From: Marinibaculum pumilum
Lineage (GTDB): Bacteria; Pseudomonadota; Alphaproteobacteria; Ferrovibrionales; Ferrovibrionaceae
Length of the DNA: 64,000 nucleotides
Direction: 5' to 3'
Assembly (NCBI RefSeq): GCF_042646425.1
Contig: NZ_JBHRTR010000009.1
Location: forward strand, 62,001 to 126,000
Shown here: positions 33,310-40,360 of the stretch, piece after piece
Position numbering within the stretch: position 1 is the first letter of the stretch
How the letters are laid out: every line of letters starts with the position of its first letter
Notes under the pieces: generated by a model
What the model saw: only the letters and a program-made list of their open reading frames with translations
Database searches by the model: none
Told to the model about the DNA's origin: nothing
Translations under genes and position numbers: made by a program

Positions 33310-34125
33310 TCATCCTCGGGCTCGACCCGAGGATCCATTCCGCATGCGCCGACGTGCTGCACCGCTGGCGGAATGGGCTCTCGGGTCGAGCCCGAGAGCA
33401 ACGGTCCGAGAGGGCTGGTCGGCTGCCGCCAGCCGATCTGCCGTCGCCTCGCCAACCTTCGCCAGATAGTCTTCCGTCGCCGCCATCGCCGCTGCCGGGT
33501 CGCCGGCGATGACCGCGCGGCAGATCGCCTGGTTGGCGCGGTGCACGGCGGCCGCCTGCACGAAGGCGCCATAGGCGATGCGGATGTAGAAGTCGCTGCG
33601 GTCCCACATGTTGGCGACCAGGTCGCCGGCGATGGGGGAGCCGGCGATCGCGTGCAGCGCCTCGTAGCGGCGGCGGTTCAGGGCGCGCAGCGCCGGGCCG
33701 CCGGAATCGGCTTTTCGCAGCGCGCGGAAGTCCCGTTCCAGATCCGCGGCCAGCCGGTCCAGCGCTTCTGCCTCTGCGTCACTGCGCCGTTCGGCGGCGA
33801 GGCCCAGGATCACCGCCTCGGCACGGGCGAACAGCCGGAAGAAGTCGGCCACGTCGCGCGGCCCGGGCGCATTCACCCGGCAGCCGACCTGCGGGATCAC
33901 TGTCAGGAAGCCGTCGCCCACCAGGCGCTTGATCGCGTCGGTGACCGGCGCGCGGCTGATGTCCAGTGCCGCCGCGACACCTTCGCTGGAAATCGCCTGG
34001 CCCGGCTCCAGCCCGCCATCCAGCAGCAGGTGCCGCATATAGGCAAAGGCCCGGTCGTGGCGGTGGGGATGGCGGGCCTCCAGGTCGGCGGGCGGCGCCG
34101 GTAAGGACATCGGGGGCAGGGGCAT
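33310..34125 (-). CDS. GntR family regulator (FCD domain) with repeat-derived C-terminus
   Basis: This 271-residue protein has an N-terminal winged helix (RAFAYMRHLLLDGGLEPGQ, SSEGVAAALDISRAPVTDAI, LVGDGFLTVIPQVGCRV) and an all-helical FCD domain (FFRLFARAEAVILGLAAERR onward). FCD regulators normally end near the helix matching AMAATEDYLAKVGEATADRL. Here about 29 more residues (VALGLDPRAHSASGAARRRM and onward) are encoded by the inverted palindromic repeat at 33312-33399, which also lies just before the stop. It is divergent from the monooxygenase-like gene across a perfect 16-bp palindrome that is its probable operator. Confidence 0.82.
   Translation of the reverse strand: MPLPPMSLPAPPADLEARHPHRHDRAFAYMRHLLLDGGLEPGQAISSEGVAAALDISRAPVTDAIKRLVGDGFLTVIPQVGCRVNAPGPRDVADFFRLFARAEAVILGLAAERRSDAEAEALDRLAADLERDFRALRKADSGGPALRALNRRRYEALHAIAGSPIAGDLVANMWDRSDFYIRIAYGAFVQAAAVHRANQAICRAVIAGDPAAAMAATEDYLAKVGEATADRLAAADQPSRTVALGLDPRAHSASGAARRRMRNGSSGRARG
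33312..33399. repeat. Pair of inverted extragenic palindromes (REP/BIME-like)
   Basis: Two related units are arranged head to head around a 24-base spacer. The left has ATCCTCGGG-CTCGA-CCCGAGGAT (33312-33334) and then CCATTCCGC; the right has GCGGAATGG and then GCTCTCGGG-TCGAG-CCCGAGAGC (33377-33399). Both stems are perfect over 9 bp. The element overlaps the 3' end of the GntR gene. Confidence 0.75.
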
Positions 34126-34141
34126 GTCCAGGCTTTCGCTT

Positions 34142-34173
34142 TTGACTCGTTTCAGTGGACTAGTATACTAGTC
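34142..34173 (+). promoter_or_regulatory. Divergent promoter with perfect GntR-type palindrome
   Basis: GACTAGTATACTAGTC (34158-34173) is a perfect 16-bp palindrome matching the GT-N-AC style of FCD-type GntR operators. A -35 TTGACT (34142-34147) and -10 TATACT (34164-34169, 16-bp spacer) drive the rightward gene, and the operator covers the -10. Confidence 0.68.
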
Positions 34174-34207
34174 TACAAGAGCAAGATGCGGAAGTGGGAG
34201 AAACGCC

Positions 34208-35410
34208 ATGCCAGCCGCGACGACGTCCGTTCACGACAATGCCAGGGCGGGCAGTTTCGACCTGGAAGCCGCCGTGGCGCCGGTCCTGCCGGTGCTGCGC
34301 GAAACCAGCACGAATTCCGAGATGCTGCGCCATGTCGACTCGCGGGCGATCGCGGCGATGCGGCAGGCGGGACTGGCCCGCCTGCTGTCGCCGCGCGCCT
34401 ATGGCGGGCTGGAACTGCCGCCCAGCGCGCAGTTCCGCGCCGGCATGATGCTGGGCGGGGCCTGCTCCGCGGCGGCCTGGGTGAACATGGTCTGCGCCGC
34501 CCACACCTATGTCGTCGCCCGCTATCCGCAGGCCTGCCTGGAGGAGGTGTTCGGCGACGATCCCGATGTCCTGATCCCCGGCACCCTGGCGCCGCAGGGT
34601 GTCGCCGCCCCGGTGGAAGGCGGCTGGCGGTTGAACGGCCGCTGGCAGTTCGGCAGCGGCATCGACCACGGGCCCTGGGTGCTGCTGGGCGCCCTGGGCG
34701 AGAAGCGGGACGATGGCAGCCGCACCCCGCCGGTCCATGTCGTGCTGCCGGCATCCGGCATCCGCGCCGACGACACCTGGTACACCCTGGGCATGCGCGG
34801 CTCCGGATCGAAGGACCTGGTGGCGGAGGATGTCTTCGTGCCCGCGCATCGCGGCATGGAAACGGTGCCGCTGTTCACCGGCACCTTTGAAGGCGATGTC
34901 GGCCCGCTCTACCGCCTGCCGGTGATGAGCGGCCTGGCCACCATGCTGGCCGGCACCGTCGTCGGCTTCGCCGAAGCCGGCCTCGCCACCTTCGTCGACG
35001 CGACCCGGGTGCGGCGTGACGTCTATGCCGGCAGCGCCAAGGCGGCGAAGGTCGGCATCCAGATGCGGGTGGCGGAAGCCCGGGCGGAGCTGGCCACGGC
35101 GCGCCGGCTGATCGAGGAGAACGGCGTGCTGATGGACGCGGCGCTCGCCCGCAACGACCCGCCCCTGCCTTTGGCGGAGCGGGTGCAGCTGCGCTGGAAC
35201 GCCGCCTATGCGGTGGAACTCTGCCGGCGCGCGCTGGAGCGGGTCTTCGCCGCCTCGGGCGCGCATGCGATCTATGACGGCCATCCGCTGCAGCGGGTGC
35301 ATCGCGACATAAACACCGCCAGCCATCACGCCATCGTCGATTTCGACGGGGTGGCGGAGGTGATGGGCCGGCTGCAGCTGGGCCTGGAGGACGGGATCGG
35401 GCTGGTCTGA
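34208..35410 (+). CDS. Acyl-CoA dehydrogenase-fold flavin monooxygenase-like protein (group D)
   Basis: This 400-residue protein has the acyl-CoA dehydrogenase fold: helical N-terminus (ETSTNSEMLRHVDSRAIAAM), middle beta domain with GGWRLNGRWQFGSGIDHGPW, SSS-type WYTLGMRGSGSKDLVAEDVFVP, and a helical C-terminal domain ending HAIYDGHPLQRVHRDINTASHH. The last motif (RDxxxAxHH) is found in two-component flavin-dependent monooxygenases such as HsaA and DszC rather than in true dehydrogenases. It would use reduced flavin from a reductase not seen here. Transcription is probably controlled by the divergent GntR regulator. The substrate is unknown. Confidence 0.75.
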   Translation: MPAATTSVHDNARAGSFDLEAAVAPVLPVLRETSTNSEMLRHVDSRAIAAMRQAGLARLLSPRAYGGLELPPSAQFRAGMMLGGACSAAAWVNMVCAAHTYVVARYPQACLEEVFGDDPDVLIPGTLAPQGVAAPVEGGWRLNGRWQFGSGIDHGPWVLLGALGEKRDDGSRTPPVHVVLPASGIRADDTWYTLGMRGSGSKDLVAEDVFVPAHRGMETVPLFTGTFEGDVGPLYRLPVMSGLATMLAGTVVGFAEAGLATFVDATRVRRDVYAGSAKAAKVGIQMRVAEARAELATARRLIEENGVLMDAALARNDPPLPLAERVQLRWNAAYAVELCRRALERVFAASGAHAIYDGHPLQRVHRDINTASHHAIVDFDGVAEVMGRLQLGLEDGIGLV

Positions 35411-35417
35411 ACCGGCC

Positions 35418-35858
35418 TCAGCCGGCGCTGTCGGCGGCCCCGCCATGGCTGCAGGCGCTGTGGTCGCTCAGCGCCTCGATCACCCGGCAGTCGGAGATCC
35501 GGCCGCCTTCGCACTGCCGCACCATGCGCTGCAGTTCGGTTTCCAGCGCCTGCAGGCTGCGGATCCGCCGGCGCACCTCCGCCAGCTGGGCGCCGGCGAT
35601 GGCATCGGCGGCATCGCAGGGCCGGTCGGGCTCGTCGGCGAGCGACAGCAGGTCGCGGATCGCCTCCAGTGGAAAGCCCAGTTCGCGGGCATGGCGGATG
35701 AACCGCAGCCGCTCCACGTCGGCGGTGCCGTAGCGGCGCTGGTTGCCGTCCGTGCGGTCGGGATGCCGCAGCAGGCCGATCTGCTCGTAGTAGCGGATCG
35801 TCTGCACCTTGGCCTCCGCGGCCGCCGCCAGGCGGCCGATGCCGAAGCTGTCCTGCAT
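35418..35858 (-). CDS. MerR family metal-responsive regulator (ZntR/CadR/PbrR-like)
   Basis: This 146-residue activator begins FGIGRLAAAAEAKVQTIRYYEQIGLL, the MerR helix-turn-helix and wing (R..GNQRRYG follows). The dimerisation helix is flanked by C81, C116 and C124, spaced like the metal-binding cysteines of ZntR, CadR and PbrR, and there is a C-terminal Cys-Ser-His. This suggests sensing of a divalent soft metal such as zinc, cadmium or lead. It is divergent from a CDF transporter across a promoter with a 19-bp spacer. Its ATG has only a weak ribosome site. Confidence 0.85.
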   Translation of the reverse strand: MQDSFGIGRLAAAAEAKVQTIRYYEQIGLLRHPDRTDGNQRRYGTADVERLRFIRHARELGFPLEAIRDLLSLADEPDRPCDAADAIAGAQLAEVRRRIRSLQALETELQRMVRQCEGGRISDCRVIEALSDHSACSHGGAADSAG

Positions 35859-35875
35859 TTTCCGAACGAACCCTC

Positions 35876-35906
35876 TTGAACCTACAGCTACTGTAGACTG
35901 TAGATA
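35876..35906 (+). promoter_or_regulatory. MerR-type promoter of the CDF transporter gene
   Basis: A -35 TTGAAC (35876-35881) and a -10-like TAGATA (35901-35906) are separated by 19 bp, the overlong spacer that MerR activators correct by DNA distortion. The spacer holds the dyad CTACAG-CTA-CTGTAG (35882-35896). Confidence 0.7.
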
Positions 35907-35948
35907 TAGGGGCAGCCGGCCGGAAGGCCAGGAATGCAGGAGGGATGC

Positions 35949-36605
35949 ATGTCCGCCGGATGCTGCAGCACCGAAGCGAAGTTCGAGGGCGCCTCGCGCG
36001 GGTTCCGCCGCGCGCTCTGGATCGTCATCGCCATCAATGCCGCCATGTTCGCCGTGGAGATGGCGGCCGGCGCCCTGTCGGGATCGCAGGCGCTGCAGGC
36101 GGACGCGCTGGATTTCCTGGGCGATACCCTGACCTACGGCATCAGCCTGTTCGTGCTGGGCATGTCGCTGCGGGTGCGGGCGACGGCCGCGCTCGCCAAG
36201 GGGGTCAGCCTGGCGGCGATGGGGCTGTGGGTGCTGGGGTCCACCGCATACCAGGTGCTGATCCTGGGCCTGCCGAATGCCGGCGTGATGGGCGGCATCG
36301 GGCTGCTGGCGCTGGCTGCCAACCTGGCCAGCGTGGCGGTGCTTATGCGCTATCGCGACGGCGATTCCAACGTGCGCTCGGTCTGGCTGTGCAGCCGCAA
36401 CGACGCGATCGGCAATGTCGCGGTGATGGCGGCGGCGGGCGGCGTCTGGCTGACCGGCACCGCCTGGCCGGACCTGGCCGTGGCGGCGCTGATGGCCGGC
36501 CTGTTCCTGACCTCGGCGGTGCAGATCCTGCGGCAGGCGCTGGCGGAATGGCGGTCGGTGCCGGCCGCTGGCGAGGAGCGGCTCAGCGCCCCGCATGCGC
36601 CATGA
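35949..36605 (+). CDS. Cation diffusion facilitator-like metal efflux protein
   Basis: This 218-residue inner-membrane protein has six hydrophobic segments. The second contains ALQADALDFLGD with D55 and D59 at the usual metal site, and the fifth contains SRNDAIGN with D152 and N156. A cysteine-bearing N-terminus (SAGCCS) precedes the first segment. It lacks the cytoplasmic C-terminal domain of larger CDF proteins. The start at 35949 follows GGAGGG. Divergence from a MerR regulator with a Zn/Cd/Pb-type cysteine triad supports divalent metal export. Its 3' end overlaps the convergent cytochrome gene by 23 bases. Confidence 0.82.
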   Translation: MSAGCCSTEAKFEGASRGFRRALWIVIAINAAMFAVEMAAGALSGSQALQADALDFLGDTLTYGISLFVLGMSLRVRATAALAKGVSLAAMGLWVLGSTAYQVLILGLPNAGVMGGIGLLALAANLASVAVLMRYRDGDSNVRSVWLCSRNDAIGNVAVMAAAGGVWLTGTAWPDLAVAALMAGLFLTSAVQILRQALAEWRSVPAAGEERLSAPHAP

Positions 36606-37227
36606 AATGGGCGAGCGCCTCCAGGTCGGCTTCGTCCATGTCCGACAGGACCTCCGCCATCGCGGCCTGGATGCCGACCCGGCGGCCGGCCTTGTAGTCC
36701 TGCAGGGTCTTCAGGAGATAGGCCTCCTGCTGGCCGGCCAGCCGCGGCATATGCTCCCGTCCGGTCAGGTCCGGCTCATGGCAGTTGCCGCAGCGATGGC
36801 TGCGGGCCAGCTCGGCACCGCGGTCGAACCGCTCCTGGGAAAGCGCAGTCCGCTCGACCTCCGCCTCGATCGCCGCAGGCGGCGGCAGGGTCCCGACCCA
36901 GGCGGCGAGGGCCCGCAGCTCGTCGTCGGACATCTCTGCCACCAGTTCGGTCATCACGTCGTGCTTGCGCTGCCCCTGCCGGAAGAAGACCAGCTGATAC
37001 AGCGCGTAGAGCTCCGGTTGGCCGCCGAGCAGGGGCGTGTCCGCGGTGGCGGGCGCCTGGCCGGGACCGCCGTGGCAGGACAGGCAGAGCCCGGTATCGG
37101 GCGCTTCGGCATGGGCCGGTGCTGCCGCCAGCAGCAATGCCAGGAAGGCGGCACGAAACGGGGCCGGAACGGCGAAGGGGCGGGCGGCGTGCCGCCCGCC
37201 CCCCAGGCAGTGTCCGCTAGCCTTCAT
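36583..37227 (-). CDS. Diheme cytochrome c (c4-like), exported
   Basis: This 214-residue protein has two class I heme-binding motifs, CLSCH (48-52) and CGNCH (146-150), each followed by a methionine-containing loop (for example HMPRLAGQQEAYL in the second half). The hydrophobic signal FRAAFLALLLAAAPAHA is preceded by about 23 residues, a long n-region, so the start may be further inside. The chosen ATG lies within the 3' end of the PQQ dehydrogenase gene (11-base overlap). I infer that it accepts electrons from that dehydrogenase in the periplasm. Confidence 0.82.
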   Translation of the reverse strand: MKASGHCLGGGRHAARPFAVPAPFRAAFLALLLAAAPAHAEAPDTGLCLSCHGGPGQAPATADTPLLGGQPELYALYQLVFFRQGQRKHDVMTELVAEMSDDELRALAAWVGTLPPPAAIEAEVERTALSQERFDRGAELARSHRCGNCHEPDLTGREHMPRLAGQQEAYLLKTLQDYKAGRRVGIQAAMAEVLSDMDEADLEALAHFMAHAGR

Positions 37228-38431
37228 AGGTGATGCGGTAGATCGCGCCGTTGAAGTCGTCGGAGACCAGCAGCGAGCCATCCTTCATCACCATCACGTC
37301 GGCCGGCCGGCCGACATAGGTGTTGTCCACCACGAAGCCGGTCATGAACGGCTCCACGGCCCGCACCGAGCCGTTCCTGTCCAGGAACGCCACCGCCACG
37401 TCGGCATATTTGGCATGGCGGTTCCAGGGCCCGTGACGGGCGATGAAGATCGCGCCCTGATAGGCCTCGGGAAAGGCGGTGCCGCTGTAGAACCGCATGC
37501 CCAGCGGTGCCGAATGCGCGCCCAGCAGGGCGGCGGGCGAGGAATAGTCGTCGCAGGACTTGCCCCAGCCGTACTGCGGATCGGTCATCAGCCCGGAATG
37601 GCAGAACGGATAGCCGAAATGCTGTTCGCCGGGCCGGGTGACATGGTTCAGCTCGTCGATCGGCATGTCCTCCGACAGCCAGTCGCGCTGGTTGTCGGTG
37701 AACCACAGGTCGCCGGTCTGCGGGTCGAAGTCGAAGCCGACCGTGTTGCGCACGCCGCGGGCCACCGTCTCGCGGCCGGTGCCGTCTGCATTGATGCGGA
37801 AGATCTCGGCAAAGCCCTCCTGCTCCTCGCAGATGTTGCAGGGCGTGCCGACCGGCACGTAGAGCTTGCCGTCGGGGCCGAACTTGATGAACTTCCAGCC
37901 ATGCGGCACCAGGCCGGGCAGGTCGCTGTAGACCGTCACCGGCGCCGGCGGATTGTCGAGGCTGTCTTCGATCCCGTCATAGCGGATGATCTCCTTCGGG
38001 GTCGCGACATAGAGGGCGCCGTCCCTGAACTCCACCCCGTTGGGCAGGAACAGGTCCTTGGCGATCTCCATCGTCTTGCCGTCCTTCAGGGCATAGATCC
38101 GGCCGCCGCCGCCGAACAGGGTGGAGACGAACAGGGTGCCCTTGTCGCCCTCCCGCAGGCCGCGGGCATCGGCGACCCCGCTGGCGAAGACCTCCACCTT
38201 GAAGCCGGCCGGCACGTTCAGCTTCGGCAGCTGGGCTTCCGGGGTCGGCAGGGGCGGTGCCGGGACCGGGGCCAGCTGCGCGCCCGGGCCGCTGTCGGGG
38301 CGGCCCACCGCCCAGAACGGCACCTCTTCCTTTTTCTCGTCCTGGGCCGCAGCCGGGGTCGCGGCCGCGACCGACAGCAATGCGCATGCCGCCAGGGCCG
38401 CAAGCCCGGCAGCACAGATGATCGTCTTCAT
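37217..38431 (-). CDS. PQQ-dependent sugar dehydrogenase (sorbosone/glucose dehydrogenase family)
   Basis: This 404-residue periplasmic beta-propeller starts with a signal peptide (MKTIICAAGLAALAACALLS to about AAAQ). The mature part has LPNGVEFRDGALYVATP, VPHGWKFIKFGPDGKLYVPVG, NTVGFDFDPQTGDLWFTDNQ, RPGEQHFGYPFCH and GPWNRHAKYADVAVAFLD, the recurring blade elements of soluble PQQ glucose/sorbosone dehydrogenases. GGGAGGG precedes the start. The overlapping downstream gene encodes a diheme cytochrome, which suggests a two-protein periplasmic oxidation chain. PQQ synthesis genes are not in the window. Confidence 0.83.
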   Translation of the reverse strand: MKTIICAAGLAALAACALLSVAAATPAAAQDEKKEEVPFWAVGRPDSGPGAQLAPVPAPPLPTPEAQLPKLNVPAGFKVEVFASGVADARGLREGDKGTLFVSTLFGGGGRIYALKDGKTMEIAKDLFLPNGVEFRDGALYVATPKEIIRYDGIEDSLDNPPAPVTVYSDLPGLVPHGWKFIKFGPDGKLYVPVGTPCNICEEQEGFAEIFRINADGTGRETVARGVRNTVGFDFDPQTGDLWFTDNQRDWLSEDMPIDELNHVTRPGEQHFGYPFCHSGLMTDPQYGWGKSCDDYSSPAALLGAHSAPLGMRFYSGTAFPEAYQGAIFIARHGPWNRHAKYADVAVAFLDRNGSVRAVEPFMTGFVVDNTYVGRPADVMVMKDGSLLVSDDFNGAIYRITYEG

Positions 38432-38703
38432 CGCTTTCCCTCCCTGGGTCGCCCGCGCATGCGTTGCACCGCATATCTGTGGCGGGTGGTCTTGTTCTCG
38501 CATCGCTCAGGGTGCGGTGGAATTGCACAATCATCAAGCGACACTGCCCGTCCCATTGCTCGCATGACCTCTCTGCACTGCGCCGCCATCTCACGCGATT
38601 GCGACCTTCGGCCGCCGGCCGGCCGCCTTGAAGGCGGCGGTGACGATGCCATCTCTACTGCGAGAAGGCCTTCGGGCCTGTGGATTTATTGTACGGTGTC
38701 GTG

Positions 38704-38919
38704 ATGGAGAATGAGCAGAAGAAGCCGAGCCGGCGCGAGGCGTTGGCCGCACTGGGCATAGGCGCAGCCATGGCCTATGCCGCGCCCACCATCACCAGGA
38801 TCGACCAGGCGCATGCCGCAGCACCCAGCCACAGCTGTCCGCCGGGTGCCCCCGGTTGCGGCGGCGGCCCGCCGGGCCGTGGTCCTGGCGGAGGCGGGCC
38901 TCCCGGCCTGAATCGCTGA
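38704..38919 (+). CDS. Small Tat-signal protein with Gly/Pro-rich C-terminus
   Basis: This 71-residue protein has the twin-arginine-like start KPSRREALAALGIGAAM, followed by APTITRIDQAHAAAP, and then a tail SHSCPPGAPGCGGGPPGRG that continues as Gly/Pro repeats to the end. The two cysteines are in the tail. It starts at an ATG with a poor ribosome site, 272 bases upstream of and divergent from the dehydrogenase gene. Similar short SRREALA...APTI peptides occur in other alphaproteobacteria, but I know of no established function. Confidence 0.6.
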   Translation: MENEQKKPSRREALAALGIGAAMAYAAPTITRIDQAHAAAPSHSCPPGAPGCGGGPPGRGPGGGGPPGLNR

Positions 38920-38988
38920 CATAGAGGCGGCAGACCCGGCGCGTCGCCGGGTTGTCGCTGGCCGCGCAGCTGACGCGGCTACCGCCAG

Positions 38989-39669
38989 TCAGGCGACCAC
39001 CGCCAGCACGAAGCCGTCCCAGCCCTTTGCGCCAACGGTCTGTATGGCCGTGGCCGTCAGTCGCGGCTCGGCGGCCACCATTTCGGCGAAGCGGCGCACC
39101 CCCTGTACCCGGTCATCCGCGCTGGCGGCATCCAGGACGGCGCCGTCGCGCACCACATTGTCGGCGAGGATGACGGTGCCCGGGCGCGCGAGGCGGAGCG
39201 CCCAGTCCAGGTAGTGCGGGTTGTTCGGCTTGTCGGCGTCGATGAAGACCAGGTCGAACGGTCCCAGCCGGTCCGCCTCGACCTGCGGGAGAAGCATCAG
39301 CGCCGCGCCCTGCCGCAGGACGACCCTGCCGGCGACGCCCGCCGCCGCGATGTTGGCGCGGGCGATGGCGGCATGGGCCGGGTCCGCCTCCAGGGTGACG
39401 AGGCAGCCGTCCGCCGGCAGGGCGCGGGCCAGCCAGATCGTCGAAGTGCCGCCCAGGGTGCCGATCTCCAGGATCCGCCGGGCACCGGCGATACGCGCCA
39501 GCAGCTGCAGGAACGCTCCCTGCAGCGGCGAGATGTCGTGCGGCGGCAGGCCTGCGGCCGCATTGGCTTCCAGCGCCGCATCGAGCGCGGGATTGGGGGG
39601 CAGGAACAGACCCGCGAACCAGTCGTCGACCGCCGTGCAGGCGGGTGGCTGGCCGGGAGCGTTGCTCAC
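38989..39669 (-). CDS. O-methyltransferase, caffeoyl-CoA type
   Basis: This 226-residue class I methyltransferase has the SAM motif RILEIGTLGGTSTIWLARAL, the acidic loop VTLEADPAHAAIARAN, and FDLVFIDADKPNNPHYLDWAL, which carries the metal and catalytic aspartates of the catechol/caffeoyl-CoA family. DNVVRDGAVLD is a further family motif. It uses SAM and a divalent metal to methylate a hydroxyl group; the substrate is unknown. Its start overlaps the end of the nitroreductase gene by four bases (ATGA). Confidence 0.87.
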   Translation of the reverse strand: MSNAPGQPPACTAVDDWFAGLFLPPNPALDAALEANAAAGLPPHDISPLQGAFLQLLARIAGARRILEIGTLGGTSTIWLARALPADGCLVTLEADPAHAAIARANIAAAGVAGRVVLRQGAALMLLPQVEADRLGPFDLVFIDADKPNNPHYLDWALRLARPGTVILADNVVRDGAVLDAASADDRVQGVRRFAEMVAAEPRLTATAIQTVGAKGWDGFVLAVVA

Positions 39670-40319
39670 GGTCGCAGGATCGACGACAGGGCGGTCGGAT
39701 CATCGACCACCTCGAACAGGTCGGCCGGCGGCGCCGGCGGCGCCTTCGCGGCTACCCGTCCCGGCCGGCCGATGGTGAGGAAGCCGGCGAGCTGCACATG
39801 GTCGGGCAGGCCCAGCGCGGCGCGCAGGCCCGGCCGGCGCACCCGTTCGCCCGACAGCATGATGCCGGCATAGCCCATCGCCTCCGCCGCCAGCAGGAAG
39901 CCCAGGATCGCGGCGCCGGTACTGGCATGCTGTTCCGGCAGGGGCACATCCGGGCGCCGCGGGTCCAGCGGTACCAGCACAGCCACCAGGCAGGGACCGG
40001 CGGCGATCTTCTCGCGCTCGCGCTGCAGCCTTTCCGGCCCGGCAGCAGGGTCATCCGCGGCCAGGGCGTCGGCGCAGGCCGCGCCCAGCGCGGCCCGTGC
40101 GGCGCCCTCCACCAGGCGGAAGCGCCAGGGGCGCAGGCCGCCATGGTCCGGCGCCCGTGCCGCCGCCTGTGCCATCAGGCGCAGTTCATCGGGCCCGGGG
40201 CCGGGCGGCAGCAGCCGCCGCGGCGACACGGAGCGCCGTCCCAGCAGGGCGCGCAGCACCGCCGCACCCTTGGGCTGCGGCGGGACGGGCAGGGCGGCCA
40301 GGGGGTCGGTCTCGTCCAT
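39666..40319 (-). CDS. Nitroreductase family FMN oxidoreductase (YdjA-like)
   Basis: This 217-residue protein has LLGRRSVSPRRLLPP at the FMN-phosphate end, AAARAPDHGGLRPWRFRLVEG, QHASTGAAILGFLLAAEAMGY and the C-terminal LAGFLTIGRP, as in the small YdjA-type nitroreductases. It would reduce nitro groups or quinones with NAD(P)H. ATG 40319 is chosen over a TTG 21 bases upstream. It is the first gene of a two-gene unit with the methyltransferase and lies 41 bases after ugpC on the same strand, so it may belong to that transcript. Confidence 0.83.
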   Translation of the reverse strand: MDETDPLAALPVPPQPKGAAVLRALLGRRSVSPRRLLPPGPGPDELRLMAQAAARAPDHGGLRPWRFRLVEGAARAALGAACADALAADDPAAGPERLQREREKIAAGPCLVAVLVPLDPRRPDVPLPEQHASTGAAILGFLLAAEAMGYAGIMLSGERVRRPGLRAALGLPDHVQLAGFLTIGRPGRVAAKAPPAPPADLFEVVDDPTALSSILRP

Positions 40320-40360
40320 GGCGGGTCGTTCCGGAGGCAATTGGTTCCGGGCCGCCGCCG

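Noticed and set aside
33312..33399. Short palindromic repeats as a possible CRISPR array
   Set aside because: There are only two units in inverted orientation, the spacer is not repeated, and no cas genes are present.
34160..35446. 428-codon minus-strand frame opposite the monooxygenase-like gene
   Set aside because: It is a GC-driven shadow. The plus-strand gene has family motifs and a promoter-operator.
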